Shown here: positions 17,023 through 26,014 of the stretch, in pieces | How the letters are laid out: every line of letters starts with the position of its first letter | How positions within the stretch are numbered: the stretch's first letter is position 1 | NCBI GenBank assembly: GCA_963820495.1 | Contig: CAWGAF010000002.1 | Location: 124,001 to 188,000 of the forward strand | Length of the DNA: 64,000 nt | Direction: 5' to 3' | DNA from: JBBIPA01 sp963820495 | Lineage (GTDB): Bacteria; Chloroflexota; Dehalococcoidia; GIF9; UBA5629 | Position numbers and translations under genes: made by a program | Notes under the pieces: model-generated | What the model saw: only the letters and a program-made list of their open reading frames with translations | Databases searched by the model: none | What the model was told of the DNA's origin: nothing

Positions 17023-17598
17023 TTACTGCTGGGCTCCACTCGCAGATTGTAAACTGTCCAGAAGTTGTTTGATGATATTGGCTGTAGCTCCCCAGATAAT
17101 CCGTCCGTTGTATTCATAAGTGTAGGTTATTACCGTTTCATTGTTGTCGATCACGTATTCCTGCTTAAAGCGCGACTTATCCATTAAAGCAGAAAGCGGT
17201 ATATCGAGGATCTCAGCAATCTCATGAGGATTCCTGATGAATTTGTAGGGATAAGGAATGAGCGCTACAAATGGTGAGATTAGGAACCCAGAAGTTGTGG
17301 TCGGAGTATCATCCAGTTCACCTACAATTTCCACATCTTTGGGATCTAATCCTACCTCTTCCCAGCTTTCCCTGAGGGCTGTCTCCAGTAGACTGGAGTC
17401 GGCTTTGTGGGGTTTCCCACCAGGGAAGGAGATCTGTCCCTTATGCTGAAGCACATCGCTGCTTCTTTGGGTGAGCAGGAGGCGATATTCTTTGCCATCA
17501 TTGAAGAGCGGGACAAGAACTGCCGCTGCGTTCAATTTTTTATCGGTTAGCCTTTTCTTCTGTCGGCAGGAAAAAATTTGCCTAAGATTATAATCCAT
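17023..17598 (-). CDS. NUDIX hydrolase, CoA pyrophosphatase (NudL-like)
   Basis: This 191-residue protein carries a NUDIX box (GGKPHKADSSLLETALRESW then EEVGL) with all metal-binding glutamates. It also has the LLLTQRSSDVLQHKGQISFP segment that precedes the box in the CoA pyrophosphatase (YeaB/NudL) subgroup. It probably hydrolyses CoA or acyl-CoA to phosphopantetheine and 3',5'-ADP. It converges on hsp20 with only three bases between stops. Confidence 0.8.
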   Translation of the reverse strand: MDYNLRQIFSCRQKKRLTDKKLNAAAVLVPLFNDGKEYRLLLTQRSSDVLQHKGQISFPGGKPHKADSSLLETALRESWEEVGLDPKDVEIVGELDDTPTTTSGFLISPFVALIPYPYKFIRNPHEIAEILDIPLSALMDKSRFKQEYVIDNNETVITYTYEYNGRIIWGATANIIKQLLDSLQSASGAQQ

Positions 17599-17748
17599 TG
17601 TAATCCATCATACATCAGTGATTGTTGGCTATACAAATTTGAAAACTTCTTGTGTTTGCTGAGTGTGAGCAGTTGATAAACGATTTGTATTTGAGACTTG
17701 TCAGGCGGCCGAATTATTGTCTATACTGTAGGTTTGAGGACTATCAAT

Positions 17749-18864
17749 ATGCGTGCTGAAAAAGATTATTATGAAATACTCGGTGTGTCCAGAGATGCCA
17801 ACACTGAGCAGATTAAACGAGCTTTCCGCAAGCTAGCGTTCCAATATCACCCTGACCATAACAGAGACCCTGAGGCTGGGGAGAAATTTAAGGAGATTAA
17901 CGAGGCTTATGAAGTCCTCTGCGATGCTGAGAAACGCGCTTCTTACGATCGATATGGGCGGGTATCTACTTCAGATTGGCCTGGGGGTTTTGAAACCTTT
18001 AATTTTGGCGGTTTTGGAGACCTCTTTGAAGCTTTCTTTGGAGGGGCGACAACAACTTCTAAACGCCGTGCTCCTAAGAAAGGGGCTGACCTACAAGTCA
18101 ATCTCACTATTTCTTTTGAGGAGGCAGTATTTGGTGGCAAGAAGGAGATTGAGATTGGACGGGTAGAAAATTGCTCTTTGTGTCGTGGCATTGGCAGTAA
18201 ACCAGGAACAAATCCTCAGAAATGTTCTGATTGCAATGGCACTGGCCAGGTACGACGTACCCATGAAAGTCTCTTCGGGCATTTTGTTCAGGTTATTACC
18301 TGTCCCAGATGCAATGGCGAAGGTACCAGTATTGCTGATCCCTGCCCGGAATGCAAGGGTGGTGGGAAAGTGAAAGTCAAGCGCAAGCTGGCGGTTATTA
18401 TACCTGCAGGAGTAGATGAAAATTACCGGATGCGCTTAAGCGGAGAAGGTCAGGCTGGTGTTTATGGTGGCTCACCAGGTGATGTCTATATCGCTTTTTC
18501 CATTAAACCGCATGAATTCTTTGTGCGGGAAGGAAATGATATTATTTGTGAGCTGTCAATTAACTTTGCCCAAGCGGCACTCGGAGGCAATATAGAGGTG
18601 CCTACCCTTGATGGCCCTACAATGTTAAAAATACCGCCGGGCACACAAAATGGCAAAGTTTTTCAGCTTAAGGGCAAAGGGGTATCACGTGTTGATGGAA
18701 AAGGTAGAGGGGACCAGCTGATTCAAGTAAGAATAATAACTCCGCAATCTCTGGATGAAAAGCAGAAGAAGCTTTTCGAAGAATTAGCTAGGACATTGCC
18801 CGAGGCTGAAGTATCTGGAGAAGGAGCTAAAAAGAAAAAGGACAGGATGAGGTTTGGGGATTAG
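17749..18864 (+). CDS. dnaJ: canonical DnaJ co-chaperone
   Basis: This 371-residue type I J protein has a J domain with YHPDHN, a Gly/Phe region, a complete zinc-binding region with four CxxCxGxG repeats (CSLCRGIG, CSDCNGTG, CPRCNGEG, CPECKGGG), then the C-terminal domains and a Lys-rich tail. ATG at 17749 is preferred over the upstream in-frame start at 17698 because MRAEKDYYEILGV is the family start and GAGG lies ten bases before it. It stimulates DnaK ATPase and delivers unfolded clients. It stands alone, away from dnaK, and its stop overlaps that of gpsA by four bases. Confidence 0.92.
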   Translation: MRAEKDYYEILGVSRDANTEQIKRAFRKLAFQYHPDHNRDPEAGEKFKEINEAYEVLCDAEKRASYDRYGRVSTSDWPGGFETFNFGGFGDLFEAFFGGATTTSKRRAPKKGADLQVNLTISFEEAVFGGKKEIEIGRVENCSLCRGIGSKPGTNPQKCSDCNGTGQVRRTHESLFGHFVQVITCPRCNGEGTSIADPCPECKGGGKVKVKRKLAVIIPAGVDENYRMRLSGEGQAGVYGGSPGDVYIAFSIKPHEFFVREGNDIICELSINFAQAALGGNIEVPTLDGPTMLKIPPGTQNGKVFQLKGKGVSRVDGKGRGDQLIQVRIITPQSLDEKQKKLFEELARTLPEAEVSGEGAKKKKDRMRFGD

Positions 18865-19859
18865 ATGTTTGCCTCGGGTTTTAGCCCGGATTTAAATCGG
18901 TTGGTTATTTCCATTGGCGGCAGGGACTCGAATAAAACTCCATATATCAGGTTAATAATCGGTACTTTTAGTCTTAACTTGGTTGCCAGTTTATGTGCAG
19001 CTACAGTGGTATCAATCCCCTCAGCAATGTTAGACATGGCTGCTTTTACTTCGGTTAAAGAGCGTCCTGAGGCTACTTCGCGGCCGACAAAGTGATTGCG
19101 ACTCTGGGGACCAGCGCAGGTGGCAATAAGATCACCCAGCCCAGCCAGTCCATAAAAGGTGCTAGACCTGGCGCCAAGTGCTATACCCAGGGAAGTAACT
19201 TCGTCCCAGCCTAAAGTAATAAATGTGGCTTTGGCATTGTCGCCCAAACCCAGGCCATCGACCATCCCTGCTCCGAGTGCAATTACATTCTTTAATGCCC
19301 CGCATAACTCAACACCAATAACGTCATCACTGGTGAAAATGGCGAAATTAGGTGAATGAAACAATTTGCGGGTCTTTTCTGCAATTTCAGCATTTTGGGA
19401 AGCCAATACAGAGGTAGCTGGTAGTCCCCGGTTGATTTCTTGAGATAGATTGGGCCCGGAAAGCACACAAACCTGCTCCGTTGGTGTACTGGGAATTTCT
19501 TCTATTATTATCTCTGACATCCTCTTGCCGCTATCTGCCTCCAATCCCTTAGCAAGGCTAACATGAATCATTCTGGGAGTTGTATGATTTCCTATCTTTC
19601 TGATTGTCTGACGCAGGCTTTGAGCAGGTATCGCCCAGATTACGACTTCCGCCGCTTGCAAGGCTTTATCATTGTGGCTGGTGAAGGTAAGGCGTTTGGA
19701 TGGCACGATATTTGCCGGATATGCTTGCAGCAACTTGCTTAGCTCTTTTGCTTTGGCTTCAGTTCTGGCCCAGATATTAACGGTTACACCATTATTTGCC
19801 AATAACCGACCGATGGTGGTGCCCCAGGTTGTGGCACCTATAATAGAAACATTTGGCAT
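18861..19859 (-). CDS. gpsA: NAD(P)-dependent glycerol-3-phosphate dehydrogenase
   Basis: Makes sn-glycerol-3-phosphate for phospholipids from dihydroxyacetone phosphate. The 332 residues show an N-terminal Rossmann motif (GATTWGTTIG, with Thr at a position that is often Gly), LSGPNLSQE, and the catalytic block GALKNVIALGAGMVDGLG with the conserved Lys. The length is normal. It ends a minus-strand run der-plsY-gpsA, four bases after plsY, so the next enzyme in the same pathway is made from the same transcript. Confidence 0.93.
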   Translation of the reverse strand: MPNVSIIGATTWGTTIGRLLANNGVTVNIWARTEAKAKELSKLLQAYPANIVPSKRLTFTSHNDKALQAAEVVIWAIPAQSLRQTIRKIGNHTTPRMIHVSLAKGLEADSGKRMSEIIIEEIPSTPTEQVCVLSGPNLSQEINRGLPATSVLASQNAEIAEKTRKLFHSPNFAIFTSDDVIGVELCGALKNVIALGAGMVDGLGLGDNAKATFITLGWDEVTSLGIALGARSSTFYGLAGLGDLIATCAGPQSRNHFVGREVASGRSLTEVKAAMSNIAEGIDTTVAAHKLATKLRLKVPIINLIYGVLFESLPPMEITNRFKSGLKPEANI

Positions 19860-19863
19860 AATT

Positions 19864-20556
19864 TTAATTGGCCTGTGGGGGGCCAGTTAAAGAGTCAGGC
19901 TTGTTAGTCTCGACCTTGTCGCCGAGGCGGCGCTCAGTGCGGGTTTGCAGCCTGCCAATGTTGCTGCGATGCTGGTAGGCAATTATGATTACTGCCAGTA
20001 CGCTGTAGGCTAGGTAAATTGGGGGAAATCCATATACTACGGTCAGGATTATCAGCAATATCATTGTGCCCAGTGCGCCCAAAATGGAGCCCATGGATAC
20101 GTATCTGGTTAGCGTGGCAGTTATAAGCACAATAAGACCGCCGAATAAAGCCGCTGCTGGGCACATAACAAACCAACTACCGAAATAGGCAGCAACCCCT
20201 TTGCCACCGCGAAATTTAATGTATATAGACCAGCTATGTCCCACCATTACCATTACGGCGGCTAGAACCTGGGCAAACTGCCAGTTAAGTGGGAAACCAG
20301 CTATGACTAGAACATCATTGCCCATTATTATCTGGGCCAGGAACACGGCTAAGGCCGCCTTGCCTAGGTCGAGGACAATTACTACAATCGCTGCTCTGGT
20401 GCCTGCAATTCTCAATACATTGGTACTGCCGATGCTGCCGCTGCCGTGCTTGGTTACATCCACTTTGCCCATTAACCAGCCGAAGATTAGGCCAAAGGGT
20501 ATTGCTCCCAGAAGATAAGCGACGACAGCAGCAGCGATAAGTTTCCCGATTATCAC
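19864..20556 (-). CDS. plsY: acyl-phosphate:glycerol-3-phosphate acyltransferase PlsY
   Basis: Integral membrane enzyme that acylates glycerol-3-phosphate at position 1 using acyl-phosphate from PlsX. The 230 residues have five or more hydrophobic helices and the three PlsY motifs: GSGSIGSTN, the GHSWSIYIKFRGGKGVA loop and the later GS-rich segment. The C-terminus has an extra charged tail of about 30 residues. It overlaps der by four bases and is followed by gpsA. Confidence 0.93.
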   Translation of the reverse strand: MIIGKLIAAAVVAYLLGAIPFGLIFGWLMGKVDVTKHGSGSIGSTNVLRIAGTRAAIVVIVLDLGKAALAVFLAQIIMGNDVLVIAGFPLNWQFAQVLAAVMVMVGHSWSIYIKFRGGKGVAAYFGSWFVMCPAAALFGGLIVLITATLTRYVSMGSILGALGTMILLIILTVVYGFPPIYLAYSVLAVIIIAYQHRSNIGRLQTRTERRLGDKVETNKPDSLTGPPQAN

Positions 20557-21896
20557 TGTTTCTTTCCCCCTACCCTTTTTGGCTTTCTTCTTGGGGCCTT
20601 CTTAAACAGGAAGCGCAACGAGGTGCCTGAGAAACCAAAGGTTTGGCGGAGTTTGTTTTCCAGGTAACGCTGATAGGAGAAATGTACCAGCTTGGGATCG
20701 TTTACCAAGAAAGAAAATGTCGGAGGGTTGACTCCATCTTGATAAGCTCGGATAACCTCTAGCCTCCTTAATCCTTTTCGCGGTGGCGCATGACTTGATA
20801 CTGCTTGCTTAATGAGCTTATCGATCACAGAATCGGGTAACTGTTTTTGCCTTTCCTGCCAAATTTCCATGGCTGTGGGTATTATCCTGTCCACGCCCTG
20901 TCCGAATTTGGCTGAGACAAATAGAATGGGTACATGTGCCGCGAACTTGAGCCGTTGTCTGACCTGAGCAGCATATTCCTCTTGAGGATGTGATGAAAGG
21001 GTATCCCATTTATTAATTAGTAGAATCATTCCTTTGCAGGATTCTTTAATGTAGCCAGTGATGTGGCTGTCCTGGGCAGTGATGAATTCAGTAGCATCGG
21101 TGACCAACAAGGCAACATCGCAGCGGTTAATGGCTCGTAAAGACCTAATCAAACTGTAATAATCTATGCCTGTGCCAGAGCGCCCACGTCGCCTGATACC
21201 GGCAGTATCAATCAGCAATAAATCTTGACCGTCATAGTGGAAGACGGTATCTACTGCGTCTCGTGTCGTTCCTGGAACCTGGTCTACTATAGCTCTTTCC
21301 TCACCGACAATGGTATTCAGCAGCATTGACTTGCCAGCATTAGGCCGTCCCACGATGGCCAGCTTGGGCATGTTTACATCAGCCGTAATGCTGGGTGGTA
21401 ACTGTGGGATTAGTGAGATTACCCTGTCTATGAGGTTATTAATACCTCGGCCATGGTGGGCACTTACTGCCAGTGGTAAACCTAAGCCCAACTGGTAAAA
21501 GTCATTTAGCTGGTTTTCCAGCTTGGCATTGTCTGCTTTATTAGCGACCAGAACTATTGGTTTGCTGCTTTTACGAAGCATATCTGCTATTTCGCGGTCG
21601 GTGGTAATTACACCGTCTTGAATGTCTGATAAAAAGACAATGACATCGGCTTCGGCAATAGCCGACTCGACCTGGTGCTTGATCTTCTGGTTCATAGATG
21701 AGTTTGGAGATGGGTCTAAACCGCCAGTATCAATTAAGGTGACTTCATGACCATGTAAAGAGGTGTCAGCAAATACACGGTCTCGTGTTGTTCCGGGCAG
21801 GTCTTCGACAATAGCTATCTGCTTGCCCACCAGTCGGTTGAACAATGCTGACTTGCCAACGTTGGCTCTGCCTACTATAGCGACAACGGGTTTCAT
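20553..21896 (-). CDS. der: ribosome-assembly GTPase Der (EngA)
   Basis: Tandem-GTPase protein needed for maturation of the 50S subunit. The 447 residues have two G domains, the first with GRANVGKS and DTGG, the second with GRPNAGKS and DTAG, plus NKAD and NKWD specificity motifs. A C-terminal KH-like domain ends in a basic tail. The length is normal for Der. It is the first gene of the der-plsY-gpsA run. Confidence 0.95.
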   Translation of the reverse strand: MKPVVAIVGRANVGKSALFNRLVGKQIAIVEDLPGTTRDRVFADTSLHGHEVTLIDTGGLDPSPNSSMNQKIKHQVESAIAEADVIVFLSDIQDGVITTDREIADMLRKSSKPIVLVANKADNAKLENQLNDFYQLGLGLPLAVSAHHGRGINNLIDRVISLIPQLPPSITADVNMPKLAIVGRPNAGKSMLLNTIVGEERAIVDQVPGTTRDAVDTVFHYDGQDLLLIDTAGIRRRGRSGTGIDYYSLIRSLRAINRCDVALLVTDATEFITAQDSHITGYIKESCKGMILLINKWDTLSSHPQEEYAAQVRQRLKFAAHVPILFVSAKFGQGVDRIIPTAMEIWQERQKQLPDSVIDKLIKQAVSSHAPPRKGLRRLEVIRAYQDGVNPPTFSFLVNDPKLVHFSYQRYLENKLRQTFGFSGTSLRFLFKKAPRRKPKRVGGKKQ

Positions 21897-21958
21897 AATT
21901 ATTTACTACCTGAAAACTGATTTTACAACCAGCCCCATTAATAAAAGGATATCATTTG

Positions 21959-22888
21959 CTATTTGGCTCGTCCAGACTTATGGAAAATCTCAGCCAGTAA
22001 TGCCCTTTGGAGATGTAGCCTGTTTTCCGCCTGGTCGAAGACTACAGAGCTGGGGTGGTCCAGTAGACCGGCAGCGATTTCTTCACCATGGTGAGCTGGC
22101 AGAGGATGCATGAAGATAACATCTTTCTTGGCTAATGAAAGTAACGTAGCGTTAACCTGATAGCTGGTAAAAACACTACGACGTTTTTCGGCCTCAGCCT
22201 CCTGCCCCATGCTTGTCCATACATCGGTATAAACTATGTCGGCATCTTTTACCGTTTGCTTTGGGTCTGAATTCAGGACAATCCGGCTGCCGGTATTAGC
22301 AGCGATTTCTCTGGCTTTCTGTAATATTTGCTTGTCTATCTCATAGCCGGCTGGCGAAGCGATTTTAAAATTAACACCGGTAAGCGCTGCGGCGAGAAGC
22401 AGACTATGAGCCACGTTATTGCCATCGCCTACATAAGCCAGCTCTAAGCCACGAAGTTTTCCTTTTTTCTCATTAATGGTCATTATATCAGCTAGTGCCT
22501 GGCAGGGGTGCTCAAAATCAGAGAGGGCATTAATCACCGGTACATTTGAGTGCTGAGCCAAAGTCACTAGAGCCTGGTGAGAAAAAGTGCGGGCGATAAT
22601 GCCATCAATATAGCGACAAAGCACCTTGGCTACATCGGAAACTGGTTCTCTTTTACCCAGCCCTACCTCGCTGGGGGAGAGATATAGGCAATAGCCACCT
22701 AGCTGATGTATGGCCACTTCAAAGCTAACTCGCGTGCGTAGAGACGGTTTTTCGAAAAGAAGTGCCAGAACCTTCCCTGATAGCAATTGCGGCGCTGCTT
22801 TCCGCTTCATTTCTATAGCTTTTTTAACAAGCGATTCAGCTTCTGCAGCGCTTAAATCAGCTACAGAAAGAAAATCTTTTGTCTTCAA
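21959..22888 (-). CDS. argF: ornithine carbamoyltransferase
   Basis: Sixth step of arginine synthesis: ornithine plus carbamoyl phosphate to citrulline. Visible motifs are the carbamoyl-phosphate loop KPSLRTR (S-x-R-T-R), HPCQALAD, the ornithine-specific SMG (DVWTSMGQEAE) and a C-terminal MHPLPAHHGEE, where the usual Cys of HCLP is Pro. The SMG motif separates it from aspartate carbamoyltransferase. The length of 309 is typical. No other arg gene is in the window. Confidence 0.93.
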   Translation of the reverse strand: MKTKDFLSVADLSAAEAESLVKKAIEMKRKAAPQLLSGKVLALLFEKPSLRTRVSFEVAIHQLGGYCLYLSPSEVGLGKREPVSDVAKVLCRYIDGIIARTFSHQALVTLAQHSNVPVINALSDFEHPCQALADIMTINEKKGKLRGLELAYVGDGNNVAHSLLLAAALTGVNFKIASPAGYEIDKQILQKAREIAANTGSRIVLNSDPKQTVKDADIVYTDVWTSMGQEAEAEKRRSVFTSYQVNATLLSLAKKDVIFMHPLPAHHGEEIAAGLLDHPSSVVFDQAENRLHLQRALLAEIFHKSGRAK

Positions 22889-23291
22889 CCTTGCCCCCTT
22901 AGAGGAGTTTTTTCAGTATAGCATAATCATCAGGATAGTATATAATGTGGAGAGTGTTGAAAACTCATATTCAACCCCTTTTATCCCCCAGTCTTGGGGG
23001 AATCAGGAAGTTGGGGGACACCCCCAGACCCTCGGCATCCACCTCAGGTGGACTACACCTCTTTTACAGCAGTCTCAATGTGCTAGTTTTTTCCTTTGCT
23101 ATGATCGCAATGACAGAAATTGTATTTAGAAGAAGAGGGGGTCAGATGCGTGAGTTGCATAACAATTCGTAAAAGACTTGTCCTTGTGGGTGAAGGTGAT
23201 GATCTCAGGGTATATAAGAGGGGCTTGCCCTTCTTAAGAGAAAATCTTCCCTCTCCCCTTATTTAAGGGGAGAGGGATAAAGGGTGAGAGG
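22889..23291. other. gene-free spacer with hairpins upstream of polA
   Basis: Short open frames here (for example 22945-23172) have no ribosome site or family. The segment contains G/C-run inverted repeats around 22,985-23,065 and the perfect hairpin described at 23249-23276. No promoter was identified with confidence. Confidence 0.5.
23249..23276. repeat. perfect 13-bp hairpin, REP-like
   Basis: Arms 23249-23261 and 23264-23276 are perfectly complementary around a TT loop (CCCTCTCCCC...GGGGAGAGGG). Similar palindromes with a trailing GATAAAGGGTGAG are frequent intergenic repeats in environmental bacteria. It sits just before the polA start and may affect its translation or mark an upstream transcript end. 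Confidence 0.7.
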
Positions 23292-24179
23292 TTGATAAAT
23301 AAAAGAGACAAACCATTACTGTTATTGTTTGATGGGAACGCTCTGGTGCATAGAGCTTTTCACGCCTTGCCCCCCTTAACTGTATCCAAGACGGGCGAAA
23401 TGGTGAATGCAGTCAGAGGCTTTGCTGCTACTCTGCTAAAGATGCTCAAGGAGAACAAGCCAACTTACTGGGCAATTGCTTTCGACAGGCCTACACCGAC
23501 CTTTAGGCATGAGAAATTTGCTGACTATAAAAAACAGAGACCTCCAACTCCTCCGGAGCTGGTCAACCAGATAGAGCGGGCACATCAGCTGGCAGATGCC
23601 TTTTACCTTCCCACATTTGAAATCGATGGTTATGAGGCCGATGATATTTTGGGAGCTTTAAGCCGGCAAGCAAGTCAGCAAGGCATAGAAACTATCATTG
23701 TTACTGGTGATAATGACATGCTTCAGACTGTGTCGCCAACGGTTAGAGTAATGTCACCGAGACGATCCTTTAGCGACACCGTGATTTACGATGAGACAGG
23801 AGTCCAAAATAAATATGGCATTGGTCCAAAGCAACTTGCTGATTTTAAGGCGCTAACTGGTGATCCCTCCGATAATATTCCGGGCATATCAGGCGTAGGC
23901 GAAAAAACAGCAGTCAAGCTTTTGCAGCAATTCGGCAACCTTCAGGGAATTTACAATCACATTGATGAAGTGACCCCTCCTAAATTACAAGCTTTGCTTC
24001 GGGAGCATAAAGAGCAAGCTTTTCAAAACAAAGAGCTGGTAACCATTGTTACTGATGTGCCTGTAACCTTGAATCTGGATAACTGCCAGGTCAGTGCTTA
24101 CGACCGAAATCGAGTCGTTGACCTTTTTCGTGAGCTGGAGTTTGTCCATCTGCTTCCTAGCTTACCAGAGGAGGATTAA
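23292..24179 (+). CDS. polA: DNA polymerase I, 5'-3' exonuclease part (frame ends early)
   Basis: The 295 residues form the FEN-like 5'-nuclease domain: LLLFDGNALVHRAFH, the acidic metal site (YEADDILG, TGDNDMLQ), and the helix-3-turn-helix GDPSDNIPGISGVGEKTA. The start is TTG; no better in-frame start preserves the N-terminal motif, although the AGAGG site is very close. The frame stops at TAA (24177-24179) right where polymerase I normally continues. The rest of polA follows in the +1 frame from 24190. Removing one G from GAGGAGG (about 24168-24175) would read PEEIKQTSM and join the two parts. Confidence 0.85.
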   Translation: MINKRDKPLLLLFDGNALVHRAFHALPPLTVSKTGEMVNAVRGFAATLLKMLKENKPTYWAIAFDRPTPTFRHEKFADYKKQRPPTPPELVNQIERAHQLADAFYLPTFEIDGYEADDILGALSRQASQQGIETIIVTGDNDMLQTVSPTVRVMSPRRSFSDTVIYDETGVQNKYGIGPKQLADFKALTGDPSDNIPGISGVGEKTAVKLLQQFGNLQGIYNHIDEVTPPKLQALLREHKEQAFQNKELVTIVTDVPVTLNLDNCQVSAYDRNRVVDLFRELEFVHLLPSLPEED

Positions 24180-24189
24180 ACAGACTTCA

Positions 24190-26013
24190 ATGGTGACCCA
24201 TGTTCAAGATTTACCCAAGGTAAACTATCATATTATCAGTACTGATTATGTTCTGGGCAAACTCATTAGCCAGTTGACGGAGGCCGGTGAGTTTGCCGTT
24301 GACCTGGAAACTTCGAGCATAGAAGCTGTGACGACAGAGCTTGTGGGCATATCTCTGGCATCAGCCCCGAACGAAGCTTTTTATATTCCGGTAGGTCATC
24401 GCACTTTGAGCACTGTAGTCCAGTTACCTTTAGCTCAAGTTATTGCCAGGCTTAAGCCTCTGCTTGAGAATGCCAAGCTGAGCAAGATAGCACAGAATGG
24501 CAAGTTTGATATGACGGTGCTTGCCGAGCAAGGAGTAAGACTCCAGAATCTAGACTTTGATACCATGATCGCCGCTCATCTGCTTGGAGAGAAACCTATT
24601 GGTCTTAAGGCGCTGGCTTTTAACAAGCTGGGCATTGAGATGATGCCAATCGATGATTTAATCGGCAAAGGCGCTAAGCAGATTTCTATGGCGCTGGTAG
24701 AAATAGAACGGGCGGCAGATTATGCCTGTGCTGATGCTGATATGACCCTCAGGTTGAAACAGGTATTTGAACCTGAGCTGAAGAAGCAAGAGCTGTGGCA
24801 GCTTTTCAGTGAGGTAGAGATGCCACTGGTGCCGATACTGGTGGATATGGAAAGAACCGGAGTGGCTCTGGATACCGAGTTGTTACGTAATATGTCGGGT
24901 AGCATGGGAGAAGAAATGCTCAGACTGGAGAAGGAAATTTATGGCTTTGTTGGCCATGAGTTTAATATAAACTCTTCTCAGCAACTGTCTAAAATACTTT
25001 ACGATGAGTTGCACCTGTCCCGGTCACGCAAAACCAAAAGCGGTTATTCTACCGATGCCTCAGCACTCGAAGAACTGAAGGGTACTCATCCCGTAATCGA
25101 CCTTATCCTGCAATACCGCCAGCTTACCAAGTTGAAGTCAACGTATACCGATGCTTTTTTGGCATTGGTTAATCCTAAAACAGGAAGAATACATACCAGT
25201 TTCAATCAGACGGGGACCAGTACCGGTCGACTTTCCTCCAGCGAACCTAACCTGCAGAATATTCCCGTACGGGGCGAATTAGGAGAAAAAATCAGGCAAG
25301 CTATTATTGCTCGACCAGAGTGGTACCTTTTGTCTGCCGATTATTCCCAGATTGACCTCAGAGCATTAGCTCATATCTCACAGGACACAGAACTGATAGC
25401 CACTTTTTTGCGAGATGAAGATGTTCATACCGCCACTGCATCGCGGGTGTTCAATGTTCCCGCTGAAGAAGTAACCCCAGCCATGCGCCGCGTGGCTAAG
25501 ACCGTCAATTTCGGCGTTATCTATGGCATGAGTGATTATGGATTGGAGCAGGCTACTGATTTTAGCCGGGAGGAAGCAGCCCAGTTTATTGCCTCGTATT
25601 TTGAAAAATATCCCAGGGTTAAAGAATATATTGAAGCTACTAAGACTCAGGCAAGGGAGCTTGGTTATGTGCAGACGGTGCTGGGCAGGCGGCGTTATGT
25701 TCCTGAGATAAAGTCTCCTAATCGACAGATACGGGAAGGTGCCGAGAGGATGGCAATAAATATGCCGGTGCAAGGCACTTCCGCTGACATAATCAAGGTC
25801 GCTATGATTAACATACATCGTGAAATAGAAAGACGAAATTTAAAAAGCAAGATGATTCTGCAGGTTCATGATGAGCTTGTATTCGAGGTACATCACGAGG
25901 AGATAAATACAGTGAAAGAGTTGGTGGCTGAATTGATGCCCAGTGCTCTAAAGCTTACCGTGCCTTTGAAAATAGATATCAAGATGGGCAGGAACTGGGG
26001 GGATATGGGATAA
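24190..26013 (+). CDS. polA: DNA polymerase I, 3'-5' exonuclease and polymerase part
   Basis: From ATG 24190 the product has about 607 residues: a 3'-5' exonuclease-like domain (FAVDLETSSIE with the metal-binding D-x-E, a later FDTMIAAHLL, ADADMTLRL) and a family A polymerase domain with DYSQIDLR (motif A), RRVAKTVNFGVIYGMS (motif B) and QVHDELVFE (motif C). All catalytic residues are present. It could be translated alone as a Klenow-like protein, but the more likely reading is one polA gene broken by a one-base frameshift. It is followed by mutM after one base, a repair pairing. Confidence 0.88.
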   Translation: MVTHVQDLPKVNYHIISTDYVLGKLISQLTEAGEFAVDLETSSIEAVTTELVGISLASAPNEAFYIPVGHRTLSTVVQLPLAQVIARLKPLLENAKLSKIAQNGKFDMTVLAEQGVRLQNLDFDTMIAAHLLGEKPIGLKALAFNKLGIEMMPIDDLIGKGAKQISMALVEIERAADYACADADMTLRLKQVFEPELKKQELWQLFSEVEMPLVPILVDMERTGVALDTELLRNMSGSMGEEMLRLEKEIYGFVGHEFNINSSQQLSKILYDELHLSRSRKTKSGYSTDASALEELKGTHPVIDLILQYRQLTKLKSTYTDAFLALVNPKTGRIHTSFNQTGTSTGRLSSSEPNLQNIPVRGELGEKIRQAIIARPEWYLLSADYSQIDLRALAHISQDTELIATFLRDEDVHTATASRVFNVPAEEVTPAMRRVAKTVNFGVIYGMSDYGLEQATDFSREEAAQFIASYFEKYPRVKEYIEATKTQARELGYVQTVLGRRRYVPEIKSPNRQIREGAERMAINMPVQGTSADIIKVAMINIHREIERRNLKSKMILQVHDELVFEVHHEEINTVKELVAELMPSALKLTVPLKIDIKMGRNWGDMG

Positions 26014-26014
26014 G

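Noticed and set aside
22945..23172. Short frames upstream of polA
   Set aside because: They run through G/C hairpin repeats, have no ribosome site and no recognisable product.
24160..24192. Programmed +1 frameshift in polA
   Set aside because: The stop is a plain TAA after GAT with no recognised shift motif; a one-base insertion explains it.
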